Of a stretch of 64,000 nt of DNA, positions 1 to 8,086 are shown in pieces. Both the position numbers and the translations under genes were made by a program. Position 1 is the stretch's first letter. Every line of letters starts with the position of its first letter. The notes under the pieces were generated by a model that saw nothing but the letters and a program-made list of their open reading frames with translations, was not told the DNA's origin and searched no databases. The DNA comes from JANQGG01 sp964642175 (GTDB lineage: Bacteria; Bacteroidota; Chlorobiia; Chlorobiales; Chloroherpetonaceae). The stretch covers positions 62,001 to 126,000 of the forward strand of contig CAZXOK010000002.1 of NCBI GenBank assembly GCA_964642175.1, in the 5' to 3' direction.

Positions 1-419
1 AACTGAGTGCCTTTCCACCCGGCATGAACAGCCGCCACAGCCAGGTTTACGGGATCGTAAATCAGTACCGGCACACAGTCGGCTATGGATACACCCAAAA
101 CGATTTGCCGCTGATTGGTGACGAGTGCATCGTACCCCTCGTAGTGGCCGGGTCTGGTGACCTTTATAACAGATGACCCATGCACCTGGGTTGACGTTGC
201 CAGCCGGTCGGGCGTAATGCCTAAATGCCCGCATAAGCGCAGCCTGTTTTCCTGAACCGTGTTTTCATCATCACCCACGCTGAAACTGAGATTTAAACTC
301 TCGAAGGGTGCCTGGCTTTTACCACCATGCCGTGTGGTTTGCCCGGCAATCAGGTTCCGGAAAGGGGTAAAGATTTCAGGTGTTAGAAACAAGGTGTTTT
401 TTTCAATATTTTGCTTCAT
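1..419 (-). CDS. pgeF: Peptidoglycan editing factor PgeF (partial, N-terminal 139 residues)
   Basis: The minus strand reads without a stop from an ATG at 419 to the window edge, giving the first 139 residues of a family about 250 long; the rest lies outside. PgeF (YfiH/YlmD, long called polyphenol oxidase or laccase-domain protein) is a cytosolic enzyme that helps keep wrong amino acids out of the peptidoglycan stem peptide and also has purine nucleosidase activity in some members. The family's metal ligands are visible: His80 in QVHG, Cys115 in IADCVP and His132 in HAGW. The gene is divergent from the PorZ-like gene, with 47 bases between the two chosen starts, so that gap must hold both promoters. 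The identification is firm; only the C-terminus is unseen. Confidence 0.9.
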   Translation of the reverse strand, partial: MKQNIEKNTLFLTPEIFTPFRNLIAGQTTRHGGKSQAPFESLNLSFSVGDDENTVQENRLRLCGHLGITPDRLATSTQVHGSSVIKVTRPGHYEGYDALVTNQRQIVLGVSIADCVPVLIYDPVNLAVAAVHAGWKGTQ

Positions 420-466
420 GCTTAGATTGGTTAACTTCTCTGTTGTTTCAACTTATGGGCTGGTGC

Positions 467-2752
467 ATGACCGTTTTAAAATACATTTTCACGCTGATTC
501 TCCTCTGTTTTTTTCCAACCATGCTTTCGGCTCAGCATATCTGCACATGGACCTCCATCACATCGCTCAATCAGGCTACCGGCATCACATCTGATCAACA
601 GAACAATATCATCTGGGTTGGTACAACCGGTGGGCTTTTAAGCTATAAGCCAGAGACTAAAATATTGGATCAGTGGCGCAATACCGATGGGTTGGAGCAA
701 AATCATATAACGGCTCTCTTGCACGATAGCTTAAGGCAAGGTGTATGGATAGGTTCAGAAAATGGCGTGATCAGCTTTTATTCACAACAAACATCCTCAT
801 TCCGGCACCTTTACACCCTCTTAACAATTGATGAACTGGAACATAAACGTATTCATCAATTTACCCTGAAAGGGGATTCACTATTTGCCGCCACAGCGTT
901 CGGACTGGCCCTGATAGATGCCGAAAAATGGGAGATTCGGGATCTTATGTTGCGGGTAGGCACATTACCCGAAGAGGCACCGATTCAGGATTTGGTTATC
1001 CATCAAAACAAACTCCTGGTAATTAGCTCCGACGGTTTGGCAATAGGTGATCTGAATGCTAAAAACCTTCTTGCCCCTCAATCCTGGCAACAGATAAACA
1101 TTGGTGATGCAGTAGGATTAAATACCATAACTTTATTTAACCGGCACTTCATCGTAGGGGCGGATAACGGGCTCTACCAGTTGGAGGGCGATGCGCTTGA
1201 GCAGCGTTTAGAATTCCCGGCACAACAGGTGGTGGATTTTTGCCCTTCAAACGAAACACTGGCTATTTTAACACCCGATTCGCTTCTTCTTGCCGATACG
1301 TTATTTCAGATACAAGTGCTTGCCGATACGCTTAAACAAGCCAGGCAAATCTGCAAAGGTCATATAGACGAGGCCGTTTGGATTGCTTCGTCCAATCCTC
1401 CGCTTCTGGGCTTTGCAGCTGGTGATATAACACCTGTTTTTCCAAACTGTCCGGATTTCAACACCATAGCGGTGATTGGAAAAGATCACCTGGGCCGGAT
1501 ATGGACAAGCTCATCGGCTACTGATGATGAAGCCAAAGGTATCGGCTTTTTACAGCAGGGGGAGTGGCAGAATTTTGCGCAGACGTTGCCCGGGCTGGAT
1601 AGCGTAAACGTTTCGCAATTCAGCGACATGGTGGCTTTAAACAAACAGACCTGTTTTGGTACCTGGGGCAATGGCTTGTTAAGATTGGAAAACGGTATGT
1701 TTTCGCGTTTTAATTCAGAAAACTCAACGCTTGTCGGATCGCTATCTAATCCTGAAGAGGTAATTATTTCGTCTGTAGCCAGGGATAAAGAGGGACGGGT
1801 CTGGCTTACAAACTACCAAACCCAGGATGGCCCTTTACAAGTTATGCTTGCTGAGGGTGTATTTCAGGCATTTGGGTCGGATGGTCCGGTATCAAGTCGG
1901 TTTCCATCAGATTTAGCAGCCTTACAGGTGATTATCGATGAAATTGGGCGACAATGGATGATAACGTCTGCATCTGATGGCACCAGGGGCAAAGGCCTGG
2001 TTGTATTTGAAGATAATGAAACACCCGACAATCCAGCTGATGATAGCTGGTTGCGAGTTACTGTTGGATCTTCCGAAGGAAAGCTGCCGGATAACACTGT
2101 CCATGATATTATACAAGATCAGGATGGTTCAATCTGGCTGGCTACACAAAAAGGATTGGCTTATTTTTTTGATGCTTATTCAGTTACAGCCAGCCGCGTA
2201 GAACCGGTGATCCGCTCACCTTTTCTGCAGAATGAAGCCATCTTTTCGATGGCTGTGGATGGGATCAACCGGAAATGGGCGGGTACTCGAAACGGGCTTT
2301 GGCTTTTCAATGCCGATGCTTCCGAGGTCCTGGCTCATTACACCAAGGAAAACTCACCATTGCTTTCAAACAATATTCTGGATGTTTTCGCCGATTACCA
2401 AACTGGAAACATATATGTGGGGACCGATAAGGGAATGTCGGTACTTAAAACAGATGCAGTGTCTGAGCAATCCAGACTGGGCCAAACCCTGAAACTTTAC
2501 CCTAACCCATTTAAGCCGGATGGTTCATCGTACCTTACTATAGACGGCCTTGGTCAGCAGGCTTCTGTGAAGATTTTAAGCATATCGGGAAAACAGGTCA
2601 GGCAGATTCCGGGATCAGGTGGTCGATTGCTTACCTGGGATGGTCGTTCAGAGGGCGGGCAAATGGTGTCCAGCGGGATTTATCTGGTGGTAGCCGTGAG
2701 TAAGGATGGTAAAAATATTGCTTTAGGCAAACTTGCTGTGTTAAAAAAATAA
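467..2752 (+). CDS. PorZ-like two-component-regulator-type propeller protein with T9SS C-terminal domain
   Basis: Secreted 761-residue protein. I start it at the ATG at 467 because a clean signal peptide follows (MTVLKYIF..., cleavage after SAQ23); longer readings from 380 or 455 add non-signal residues, and 380 would overlap pgeF. Propeller-type repeats recur along the protein, such as IIWVGTTGGL, GVWIGSENGV, SIWLATQKGL, KWAGTRNGLW and IYVGTDKGM. The last roughly 87 residues begin LYPNPFKP and end in a beta-rich Lys-terminated module typical of type IX secretion C-terminal domains. Length, double propeller and CTD resemble PorZ, the surface protein that works with PorU in attaching A-LPS to T9SS cargo. 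A general propeller surface protein is the alternative. A shared bidirectional terminator follows. Confidence 0.65.
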   Translation: MTVLKYIFTLILLCFFPTMLSAQHICTWTSITSLNQATGITSDQQNNIIWVGTTGGLLSYKPETKILDQWRNTDGLEQNHITALLHDSLRQGVWIGSENGVISFYSQQTSSFRHLYTLLTIDELEHKRIHQFTLKGDSLFAATAFGLALIDAEKWEIRDLMLRVGTLPEEAPIQDLVIHQNKLLVISSDGLAIGDLNAKNLLAPQSWQQINIGDAVGLNTITLFNRHFIVGADNGLYQLEGDALEQRLEFPAQQVVDFCPSNETLAILTPDSLLLADTLFQIQVLADTLKQARQICKGHIDEAVWIASSNPPLLGFAAGDITPVFPNCPDFNTIAVIGKDHLGRIWTSSSATDDEAKGIGFLQQGEWQNFAQTLPGLDSVNVSQFSDMVALNKQTCFGTWGNGLLRLENGMFSRFNSENSTLVGSLSNPEEVIISSVARDKEGRVWLTNYQTQDGPLQVMLAEGVFQAFGSDGPVSSRFPSDLAALQVIIDEIGRQWMITSASDGTRGKGLVVFEDNETPDNPADDSWLRVTVGSSEGKLPDNTVHDIIQDQDGSIWLATQKGLAYFFDAYSVTASRVEPVIRSPFLQNEAIFSMAVDGINRKWAGTRNGLWLFNADASEVLAHYTKENSPLLSNNILDVFADYQTGNIYVGTDKGMSVLKTDAVSEQSRLGQTLKLYPNPFKPDGSSYLTIDGLGQQASVKILSISGKQVRQIPGSGGRLLTWDGRSEGGQMVSSGIYLVVAVSKDGKNIALGKLAVLKK

Positions 2753-2792
2753 AGAGCCGGACACCATTTGAAAAAGTATCCGGCTCTTTTTT
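2753..2792. terminator. Bidirectional rho-independent terminator
   Basis: The arms AGAGCCGGA (2753-2761) and TCCGGCTCT (2779-2787) pair perfectly and are extended inward by two pairs after one mismatch. A T-run follows at 2786-2792 for the plus strand. An A-run overlapping the preceding stop codon supplies the T-run for the minus strand. It ends both the PorZ-like gene and the convergent lipoprotein gene. Confidence 0.85.
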
Positions 2793-2803
2793 GCCTCACG
2801 GAA

Positions 2804-3655
2804 CTAGTTATCAACAACAATGATCAGAACTTTGGATTTGACCCAGAATTTCTCGGGATTTTTTATCGTAAGCCGGGTTTCCTTTTGAGAATTTTGCATG
2901 CTAAAGGAGTCCGATGAGTGGGACGTTAATATTTCAAAATCACCTTTGGCCTGAGGAATGGTTAAGTCGTTGAATTTGGAGATATCAACTGTCGTGAATT
3001 TATCGAGGTTGAAATCTTTTTTCAGAACCAATTTACGACCTATTCCGATAAAACCTCCGCGGCGGTGAGCAATGCCATACTCGTACAGGGAATCTTCGGG
3101 TGCGATGATGTAATGAGCGGTATTTAATTTTTGTGTTTGCTCTTCAATCTTAACTGTTTGCTCGGCTACCTGTGTTTCAAGGCCTTCGATGGTAATATTT
3201 TGATTTGTAATAACAGTGCGAAGCGAATCGATCTCTTTTTCGCGCAAAACAATAGTTTGTTTTAACTGGGCAACCAGTTTGTTGAGGCCCTTGTTATTTA
3301 CTCGGTAAGAACGAAGTCGTTTTTCAAGTTCATCAATTTTCTTCTGGTTTTCGTTCAGAACTGTATTGATTTGTTCAAAACCATCATTGATGCTTTTGAT
3401 AATGGTTTTGGCATCTTTATTAACTTGCCCGGTTTCGACATCATGTGAGACTTTGCTTAAAATACCTTGCTTTTGGCGGAGCGTTTCAAGATTGTCGTAA
3501 ATGTCTCCAATCATGAGGGTGACATCTTCAACATACTGGGTTTGATTGGCATTCAGAGAATCCAACTCCTGGACTTTATTTTCAAGTTGCTCTACTTTTT
3601 CGGCATTACAACCAAAAAAGAATATAAGCGCAATAAAAGGGATGAGTCGTTTCAT
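2804..3655 (-). CDS. Coiled-coil lipoprotein (Cbp1 collagen-binding-adhesin-like annotation family)
   Basis: 283-residue protein with a lipoprotein signal: hydrophobic stretch then FFFGC, making Cys16 the lipidated residue. Residues about 17-175 are heptad-rich coiled coil full of Gln, Glu, Lys and Leu. The C-terminal 100 residues form a conserved-looking module (YIIAPEDSLYEYGI, GGFIGIGRK, LTSHSSDSF, NPEKFWVKSK). This arrangement is common in Bacteroidota proteins often annotated as a Cbp1-type collagen-binding adhesin or left hypothetical; I do not think adhesion can be inferred here. It is probably an envelope-anchored structural protein. It stands alone, facing the Crp/Fnr gene across a 302-base divergent gap, and shares a terminator with the PorZ-like gene. 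Confidence 0.7.
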   Translation of the reverse strand: MKRLIPFIALIFFFGCNAEKVEQLENKVQELDSLNANQTQYVEDVTLMIGDIYDNLETLRQKQGILSKVSHDVETGQVNKDAKTIIKSINDGFEQINTVLNENQKKIDELEKRLRSYRVNNKGLNKLVAQLKQTIVLREKEIDSLRTVITNQNITIEGLETQVAEQTVKIEEQTQKLNTAHYIIAPEDSLYEYGIAHRRGGFIGIGRKLVLKKDFNLDKFTTVDISKFNDLTIPQAKGDFEILTSHSSDSFSMQNSQKETRLTIKNPEKFWVKSKVLIIVVDN

Positions 3656-3957
3656 GGGTTTTTTGGTTTTAAAGGGTGTTTATGAGAAAAATGATAATGA
3701 TCTATTAATGTTTCGGTGTTATACTAAAATAAAGTCAAAAGATAAGAGTTTTGATGCAAAAAAGTGTGATGGTGTTGGCATCGTGTGTTCTGCATAATTA
3801 AAAATTAACATCGGGGTATTGGTCTAATTTCTGAGTTAGATCGTCTAAAAAAAAGACAAAACCCGTATTATTTTCGTCCGGCAAGTTTTAAATTAAAACC
3901 AGTTTATAAACTAATGTGGCATTAGCCACTGGCTTAGGAAAACCAATATATCCAAAT
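3656..3957. other. Intergenic region between divergent lipoprotein and Crp/Fnr genes
   Basis: 302 bases with no supportable gene. It should contain two back-to-back promoters. An AT-rich stretch near 3865-3875 (TATTATTTTCG) loosely resembles a Bacteroidota -7 element for the regulator gene. On the minus strand TATCTTTTG near 3740 is similar for the lipoprotein gene. Neither has a convincing -33 partner. I see no strong hairpin. Confidence 0.35.
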
Positions 3958-4650
3958 ATGGAACAGAGAGAAGAAATACTGGAAATGCTCGGGGAAGTAA
4001 GCATTTTCGAAAGTTTAACTGAACGGGTGCTTCAGGAGATTTATGATCGAAGTCAGATTGTGACCTTTAAAAAAGACGATGTCATATTATTTGAAAGCGA
4101 TGCCGGAAATGCGGTTTATGTTATTCTGGATGGATTTGTAAAAATATCCCGCACAAATGAAGATTTTAAAGAAGTGATCCTGGCCATACTGGGTGAGCAC
4201 GATTTTTTTGGGGAAATGTCGGTTCTGGATGGTGCCTTGCGCTCAGCAGATGCAACGGCCATTTCAAAAGTAAAAGTGCTTAAAGTACCCGATAAAGAAT
4301 TTATAGATCTTCTTGAAAGTGAACCCAAGCTTGCTGTAGCCATGCTCAGGGAAATGGTTTCCAGACTCAGAAAAACAGATCACCAGATAAAAAGCATCTC
4401 CTTGTCGGATGCTATTGGAAAGGTGGCTTCTGTGATCATTCGCCTGGCTAATGATGTAGGACGCCAAAAAAGAGGACGGGTACAGATAGATAACTTTGCA
4501 AGCCAGCAGGAAATGGCTAATTATGCGGCCACCTCCCGTGAAACCATTTCACGAGTCATGTCCATGTTTGAGCGGGAAGGATTAATTGAACGAGAACTTA
4601 ATAAAATCATTGTTACAGATTTTGAAGCATTTAAAAAGAAATTTCAGTGA
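3958..4650 (+). CDS. Crp/Fnr family transcriptional regulator
   Basis: 230-residue cytosolic regulator counted from the ATG at 3958; a GTG at 3916 would add 14 residues outside the conserved fold. Residues 14-130 form a cyclic-nucleotide-binding beta-roll. The phosphate-binding cassette reads FGEMSVLDGALRSA, with Glu86, Arg95 and Ser96 in the positions that bind a cyclic nucleotide in true CRP, so ligand binding is plausible. The C-terminal winged helix (from about 150) has the recognition helix TSRETISRVMSMFE. The protein contains no cysteine at all, so an iron-sulfur oxygen sensor of the FNR kind is excluded. It is a monocistronic-looking gene ahead of the M23-bactofilin-ATP synthase run; its targets cannot be read from here. 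Confidence 0.9.
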   Translation: MEQREEILEMLGEVSIFESLTERVLQEIYDRSQIVTFKKDDVILFESDAGNAVYVILDGFVKISRTNEDFKEVILAILGEHDFFGEMSVLDGALRSADATAISKVKVLKVPDKEFIDLLESEPKLAVAMLREMVSRLRKTDHQIKSISLSDAIGKVASVIIRLANDVGRQKRGRVQIDNFASQQEMANYAATSRETISRVMSMFEREGLIERELNKIIVTDFEAFKKKFQ

Positions 4651-4789
4651 ACCCGAACCCAATCACTTTTTGATCTTATCTGTTTAATTTTACCCTCTTC
4701 CCGGGGCAAATAAATGGTTTGGCTTCCATTCGGATATGGATTATATTCCCTGCTTTACGATTTGATAAGGATTAGTTTGAACTGGATAA

Positions 4790-5605
4790 ATGCCCGAAAA
4801 AAAGAAACCCAAGAAAACATTCTCCATAACAATTATACCCGATGATGGTTCAGAGTCCAAGGGCTATGTTGGGGTGAGCAAAAATAAATTGATTGCTCTG
4901 GTTGCGGCCATTTCTGTGATTGTTTTTATTTCCGGAGTCCTCTTTACATTTTTCACACCCGTAAAATTATTGATACCCGATTACAGGGAAAAATTAAGGG
5001 TAGAGCGAAGCCTGTTAAAAAATCAGATGGTTTTGGACAGTCTTAACCGTCAGATGGAAAGCCTGGATTTATATAATACCCGTCTCAAATCTGCACTGGG
5101 TATTTCACCCATGAATATCGACACAGCGGCACTTTCTCCTCAGCAAAGAGCTACTTCAACCCCAAGAAATCATTATAATTTTGCGGTTGAAAATCTAATG
5201 ACCAATGTGGTTCAAAACTACAGACAAACCTCAAAGCCAAAAGTATTAGAGGGGTTTGTAAGTGGAACACTTTCCCAAGGATTTTCGCCACAGACCAGCC
5301 ATTATGGGATAGATATTACAACGGCATCCAACGAGTCTGTTGGTGTTATTGCAGACGGAACCATTTTATTTGCAGATTGGACATACGAGTATGGTTATAG
5401 TGTAATTGTTGATCATAGCCATTTTATAAGCTTTTACAAACATTGCAACACGGTATTTGTCAGAGAAGGGATGCGTGTAAAAAAGGGAGAGGTGATTGCT
5501 CTAACAGGTAGTCGCGGACACGAATCTTCCGGGCCCCACCTTCATTTGGAGGTTTGGAAAGATGGTGTGCCGATAAATCCAAGTCAATACATAAACTTAA
5601 ATTAA
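4790..5605 (+). CDS. Membrane-anchored M23 (LytM) peptidoglycan endopeptidase
   Basis: 271 residues: short basic cytoplasmic N-terminus, one transmembrane helix at about 33-55, a coiled segment at 65-100, and a LytM domain at about 155-271 placed in the periplasm. Zinc ligands are intact: His171 and Asp175 in HYGID, and His252 in GPHLHLE, with His218 and His250 as likely catalytic partners. It should cut peptide cross-links in peptidoglycan. Only four bases separate it from the bactofilin gene. M23-bactofilin pairs are known in several phyla, where the bactofilin positions the hydrolase (for example CcmA-Csd1 in Helicobacter and BacA-LmdC in alphaproteobacteria). A role in cell shape or localized wall remodelling is therefore a reasonable inference. 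Confidence 0.9.
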   Translation: MPEKKKPKKTFSITIIPDDGSESKGYVGVSKNKLIALVAAISVIVFISGVLFTFFTPVKLLIPDYREKLRVERSLLKNQMVLDSLNRQMESLDLYNTRLKSALGISPMNIDTAALSPQQRATSTPRNHYNFAVENLMTNVVQNYRQTSKPKVLEGFVSGTLSQGFSPQTSHYGIDITTASNESVGVIADGTILFADWTYEYGYSVIVDHSHFISFYKHCNTVFVREGMRVKKGEVIALTGSRGHESSGPHLHLEVWKDGVPINPSQYINLN

Positions 5606-5609
5606 AATT

Positions 5610-6023
5610 ATGTTGGGAAAAAGCTCAGGTAAAGACAATGTCGCGTTTTCAGACAAGCTCAGCATTATTTCTTCGGGTGCAGTTTTGGAGGGCGATCTGA
5701 AAACAGAAGGCAATTTACGCATTGATGGAAAAATCATTGGTCACATTAAAGTTGATGGTAATACAGCTATCGGTAAAAAGGGTGCAGTTGAAGGTGATAT
5801 TCAAGGTACGGTATTAAAAGTCTCAGGTTATATCAAAGGTAATGTAGTGGTTACCGGAAAATTGACTTTGGATGCCACTGCTTCGATTGAGGGCGATGTA
5901 AAAGCCAAGATCTTAATCGTTGAAGATGGTGCCAAGGTAAATGGTAAAATCGAGATGGAAACGACACAAAGGATAGAGAAAAATGGGCAGGAAAAGCCAT
6001 CTGCATTACTTGATTCAAAATAA
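5610..6023 (+). CDS. Bactofilin (polymer-forming cytoskeletal protein)
   Basis: 137-residue cytosolic protein. Residues about 18-115 form the right-handed beta-helix of bactofilins, visible as regular Gly/Ile/Val-spaced repeats (GDLKTEGNLRIDGKI, GHIKVDGN, GDIQGT, GNVVVTGKL, GDVKAKI). Short charged tails flank the core (MLGKSSGKD at the front, a Lys/Glu-rich tail behind), as usual for the family. Bactofilins self-assemble without nucleotides into filaments at the membrane and recruit partners, often wall hydrolases. It is translationally close to the preceding M23 gene (four-base gap) and is followed 24 bases later by atpZ, so all may share one transcript. Confidence 0.92.
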   Translation: MLGKSSGKDNVAFSDKLSIISSGAVLEGDLKTEGNLRIDGKIIGHIKVDGNTAIGKKGAVEGDIQGTVLKVSGYIKGNVVVTGKLTLDATASIEGDVKAKILIVEDGAKVNGKIEMETTQRIEKNGQEKPSALLDSK

Positions 6024-6047
6024 TGATCTATTACAAAGGCTTTACTG

Positions 6048-6293
6048 ATGCCTGAAGAATTTCCTGAAAATAAAAAGAAATCCCTTGAGGGTGATGTGGG
6101 CAAAGCCTACAGGAGTTTGGGCAAGTACATGGGTCTGGGTGTGCAAATTGCCGCCAGTATAGCTTTTTTTATGTTTGTGGGCTACTGGGTGGATGAGCAG
6201 ATTGGCGCCAGCCCGATATTCCTGCTTGTTGGATTTGTTATGGGCATGATTGGAATGTTTGTATTGCTCTTGAGGGCATCAGGAGATAAATAG
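6048..6293 (+). CDS. AtpZ/AtpI-family ATP synthase accessory membrane protein
   Basis: 81 residues with two transmembrane helices (about 28-47 and 55-75) joined by a short loop containing GYWVDEQIGASP, the family's Gly/Trp-Asp-Gly loop. AtpZ-type proteins lie at the head of F-type ATP synthase operons; they are associated with c-ring assembly and, in some species, divalent-cation movement. Its position first in the ATP synthase gene run fits. It starts at an ATG 24 bases after the bactofilin stop. Function beyond the family assignment is inference. Confidence 0.85.
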   Translation: MPEEFPENKKKSLEGDVGKAYRSLGKYMGLGVQIAASIAFFMFVGYWVDEQIGASPIFLLVGFVMGMIGMFVLLLRASGDK

Positions 6294-6338
6294 TTATGAT
6301 CAAAAACTTACTGTTAACATCTAAAATCTAGTTCGAAT

Positions 6339-6755
6339 TTGAAGCCACTTTTTGATTTTCTCTTAAAGATGTTTATTTTCAGCCTCACTTTGTGGACAGC
6401 GATATATTTTTTGATAGGTTTTGAGTCGGCAGAACTTGTAAAAACCATTTTCTACGCCTGGCTTATTATGGCCGTCAATACTTTGGTGGGTTACATTGTG
6501 TTTGAAAAAGCTTATGGCAGCGATAACTCAACATTCAATGTCTATGTCTTAGGCGGACTTAGTGTGCGGCTCATCTTTATTATGATTCTCGTTGGGTTTA
6601 TTGTGATTATGAAATGGTTGATGGTAAAAGAGTTTTTGCTATCGATGTTTGTATTTTATGTGGTTTATGTGGTTTTGGAAATTTTAGGTTATCAGAAAAA
6701 AAATCAATTTGAAAAAAAGATCCTGAAGACAAATGAACAGATTTCATCCAATTAA
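6339..6755 (+). CDS. Four-helix membrane protein of the ATP synthase cluster (AtpI-like)
   Basis: 138 residues with four predicted transmembrane helices (about 8-28, 37-57, 70-92, 97-117) and a Lys-rich cytoplasmic tail. It begins at a TTG at 6339 and its 3' end overlaps the atpB start by 23 bases, so the two are very probably co-translated. Size, topology and position between atpZ and atpB match the AtpI (subunit I) slot, where a four-helix protein assists c-ring assembly. The sequence itself has no signature I can match with certainty, so the AtpI label is positional. Confidence 0.7.
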   Translation: MKPLFDFLLKMFIFSLTLWTAIYFLIGFESAELVKTIFYAWLIMAVNTLVGYIVFEKAYGSDNSTFNVYVLGGLSVRLIFIMILVGFIVIMKWLMVKEFLLSMFVFYVVYVVLEILGYQKKNQFEKKILKTNEQISSN

Positions 6756-7650
6756 GTTACATGGCCTTAAGGCGTTAAGTATTCTGGTTTTATTGACAGC
6801 GTTAATGGCTATGCCTTCTGTTGGTTATGCTGGAGGTGATGGTGATAAGTTAGATGCTATCCATCACGTGGTTGATGCCCATTATCTCGATTTTGAGCCT
6901 TTTGGTAAAGTAAAACTACCTCATATCGAAATTGCAGGATTTGATATTTCACCGACACGGCATGTGGTAATATTATGGATAGCCGCAATTATATTATTGG
7001 TGGTCTTTTCAATGGTTAGCAGCCATTATAAAAAACTCAACAAGCACCAGGCGCCTAAAGGTCTGGCCAATTTAATGGAAGTTCTGGTTGATTTTGTAAA
7101 AGAAGATGTGGCCAAACAAAATATCGGTCATGGATACGAAAGGCACATGCCATATCTCTTAACTGTATTCTTCTTTATTCTCATCTGTAATTTAATTGGT
7201 TTGGTGCCATTTAGTGCCACAGCAACTGGCAATATAAATGTAACAGCCACTCTGGCTATTTTTACTTTTTTTATCACACAGATTTCTTCAATCCGAGCTC
7301 ATGGTATAGGCGGGTATTTAGCTCACCTGACTGGCGGTACCCATCCTTTGATGTGGATTATCATGGTGCCGGTTGAGTTTATCGGATTATTTACAAAGCC
7401 TTTTGCGCTTACGGTTCGTTTGTTTGCAAACATGACAGCCGGCCATATTGTTATTATCAGTTTGCTTGGACTGATCTTTGTATTTAAATCGTATTTTATT
7501 GCCCCGGTGTCAGTGGCTTTTGCACTGTTCATTTATTTGCTTGAAATTTTGGTCTCATTCCTTCAAGCATATATATTTACACTTTTATCAGCACTCTTTA
7601 TTGGGATGGCTCAGGCTCATGAAGGTCATGAAGAAGCTTCAGCTCATTAA
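6733..7650 (+). CDS. atpB: F-type ATP synthase subunit a
   Basis: 305 residues. It is the static membrane half-channel of the Fo motor. The essential arginine is Arg229 in TVRLFANMTAGH, within the usual helix-5 context. Several membrane helices follow residue 78. Unlike the E. coli subunit, it starts with a signal-peptide-like segment (residues 1-33, ending VGYAGG) and a hydrophilic, His/Asp-rich stretch before the first core helix; such extended N-termini are common in Bacteroidota. The C-terminus is His/Glu-rich (AHEGHEEASAH). It overlaps the preceding membrane protein gene and is followed by a 114-base gap before atpE. Confidence 0.97.
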   Translation: MNRFHPIKLHGLKALSILVLLTALMAMPSVGYAGGDGDKLDAIHHVVDAHYLDFEPFGKVKLPHIEIAGFDISPTRHVVILWIAAIILLVVFSMVSSHYKKLNKHQAPKGLANLMEVLVDFVKEDVAKQNIGHGYERHMPYLLTVFFFILICNLIGLVPFSATATGNINVTATLAIFTFFITQISSIRAHGIGGYLAHLTGGTHPLMWIIMVPVEFIGLFTKPFALTVRLFANMTAGHIVIISLLGLIFVFKSYFIAPVSVAFALFIYLLEILVSFLQAYIFTLLSALFIGMAQAHEGHEEASAH

Positions 7651-7748
7651 CAGATGTGTTTTAAGTTTCTGAATTTTGTAATCTGGTTTAATTAACAACA
7701 ACAAACGGTCTCATTTTGAGATTATACACAAGAACAAAAAATACTCAC

Positions 7749-7764
7749 GGAGGAATAAAAAAAC
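7749..7764 (+). promoter_or_regulatory. Strong Shine-Dalgarno site of atpE
   Basis: GGAGG at 7749-7753 lies 11 bases before the atpE ATG and is the clearest Shine-Dalgarno sequence in this cluster; neighbouring genes lack one. A strong site would help meet the high copy number of subunit c, which forms a ring of many copies per complex. Confidence 0.6.
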
Positions 7765-7998
7765 ATGGGTAACGAAGCATTAGCATTTTTAGGCGCAGGT
7801 TTAGGCGCAGGAATCGCTGCAGTAGGTGCAGGATATGGTATCGGTAATATTGCTGGTAAAGCAGTCGAAGGTACTGCTCGTCAGCCTCAGGCTACAGGTG
7901 ATATCCGTACTACTATGATTATCGCAGCAGCTCTTATTGAAGGTGTAGCATTGTTTGCAGAAGTTATCTGCGTGTTGCTTGCAACAAAAGGTGCCTAA
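7765..7998 (+). CDS. atpE: F-type ATP synthase subunit c
   Basis: 77-residue hairpin proteolipid: helix 1 (about 5-30) is a Gly/Ala-rich run, then the polar loop ARQPQA (residues 38-43) that contacts the central stalk, then helix 2 carrying the ion-binding carboxylate Glu59 in ALIEGVALF. The Gln in helix 1 and the Ser/Thr after the Glu that mark sodium-binding rings are absent, which suggests a proton-driven ring. It has a strong Shine-Dalgarno site and is followed by a perfect 13-bp hairpin, together suggesting expression tuned above its neighbours. Confidence 0.97.
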   Translation: MGNEALAFLGAGLGAGIAAVGAGYGIGNIAGKAVEGTARQPQATGDIRTTMIIAAALIEGVALFAEVICVLLATKGA

Positions 7999-8019
7999 TT
8001 CAATTTATATAAACATCTT

Positions 8020-8055
8020 AAGATAATGGCAGTTCAGCCGAGCTGCCATTATCTT
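8020..8055 (+). repeat. Perfect 13-bp intercistronic hairpin between atpE and atpF
   Basis: The arms at 8020-8032 (AAGATAATGGCAG) and 8043-8055 are exact reverse complements around a 10-base loop. No T-run follows, so it is not a standard terminator. Between the genes for subunits c and b it could protect the 3' end of an atpE transcript or reduce readthrough, raising c relative to b. That role is inference. Confidence 0.7.
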
Positions 8056-8086
8056 CATTTCTAAACCGGAAACTTATTATAGCTCT

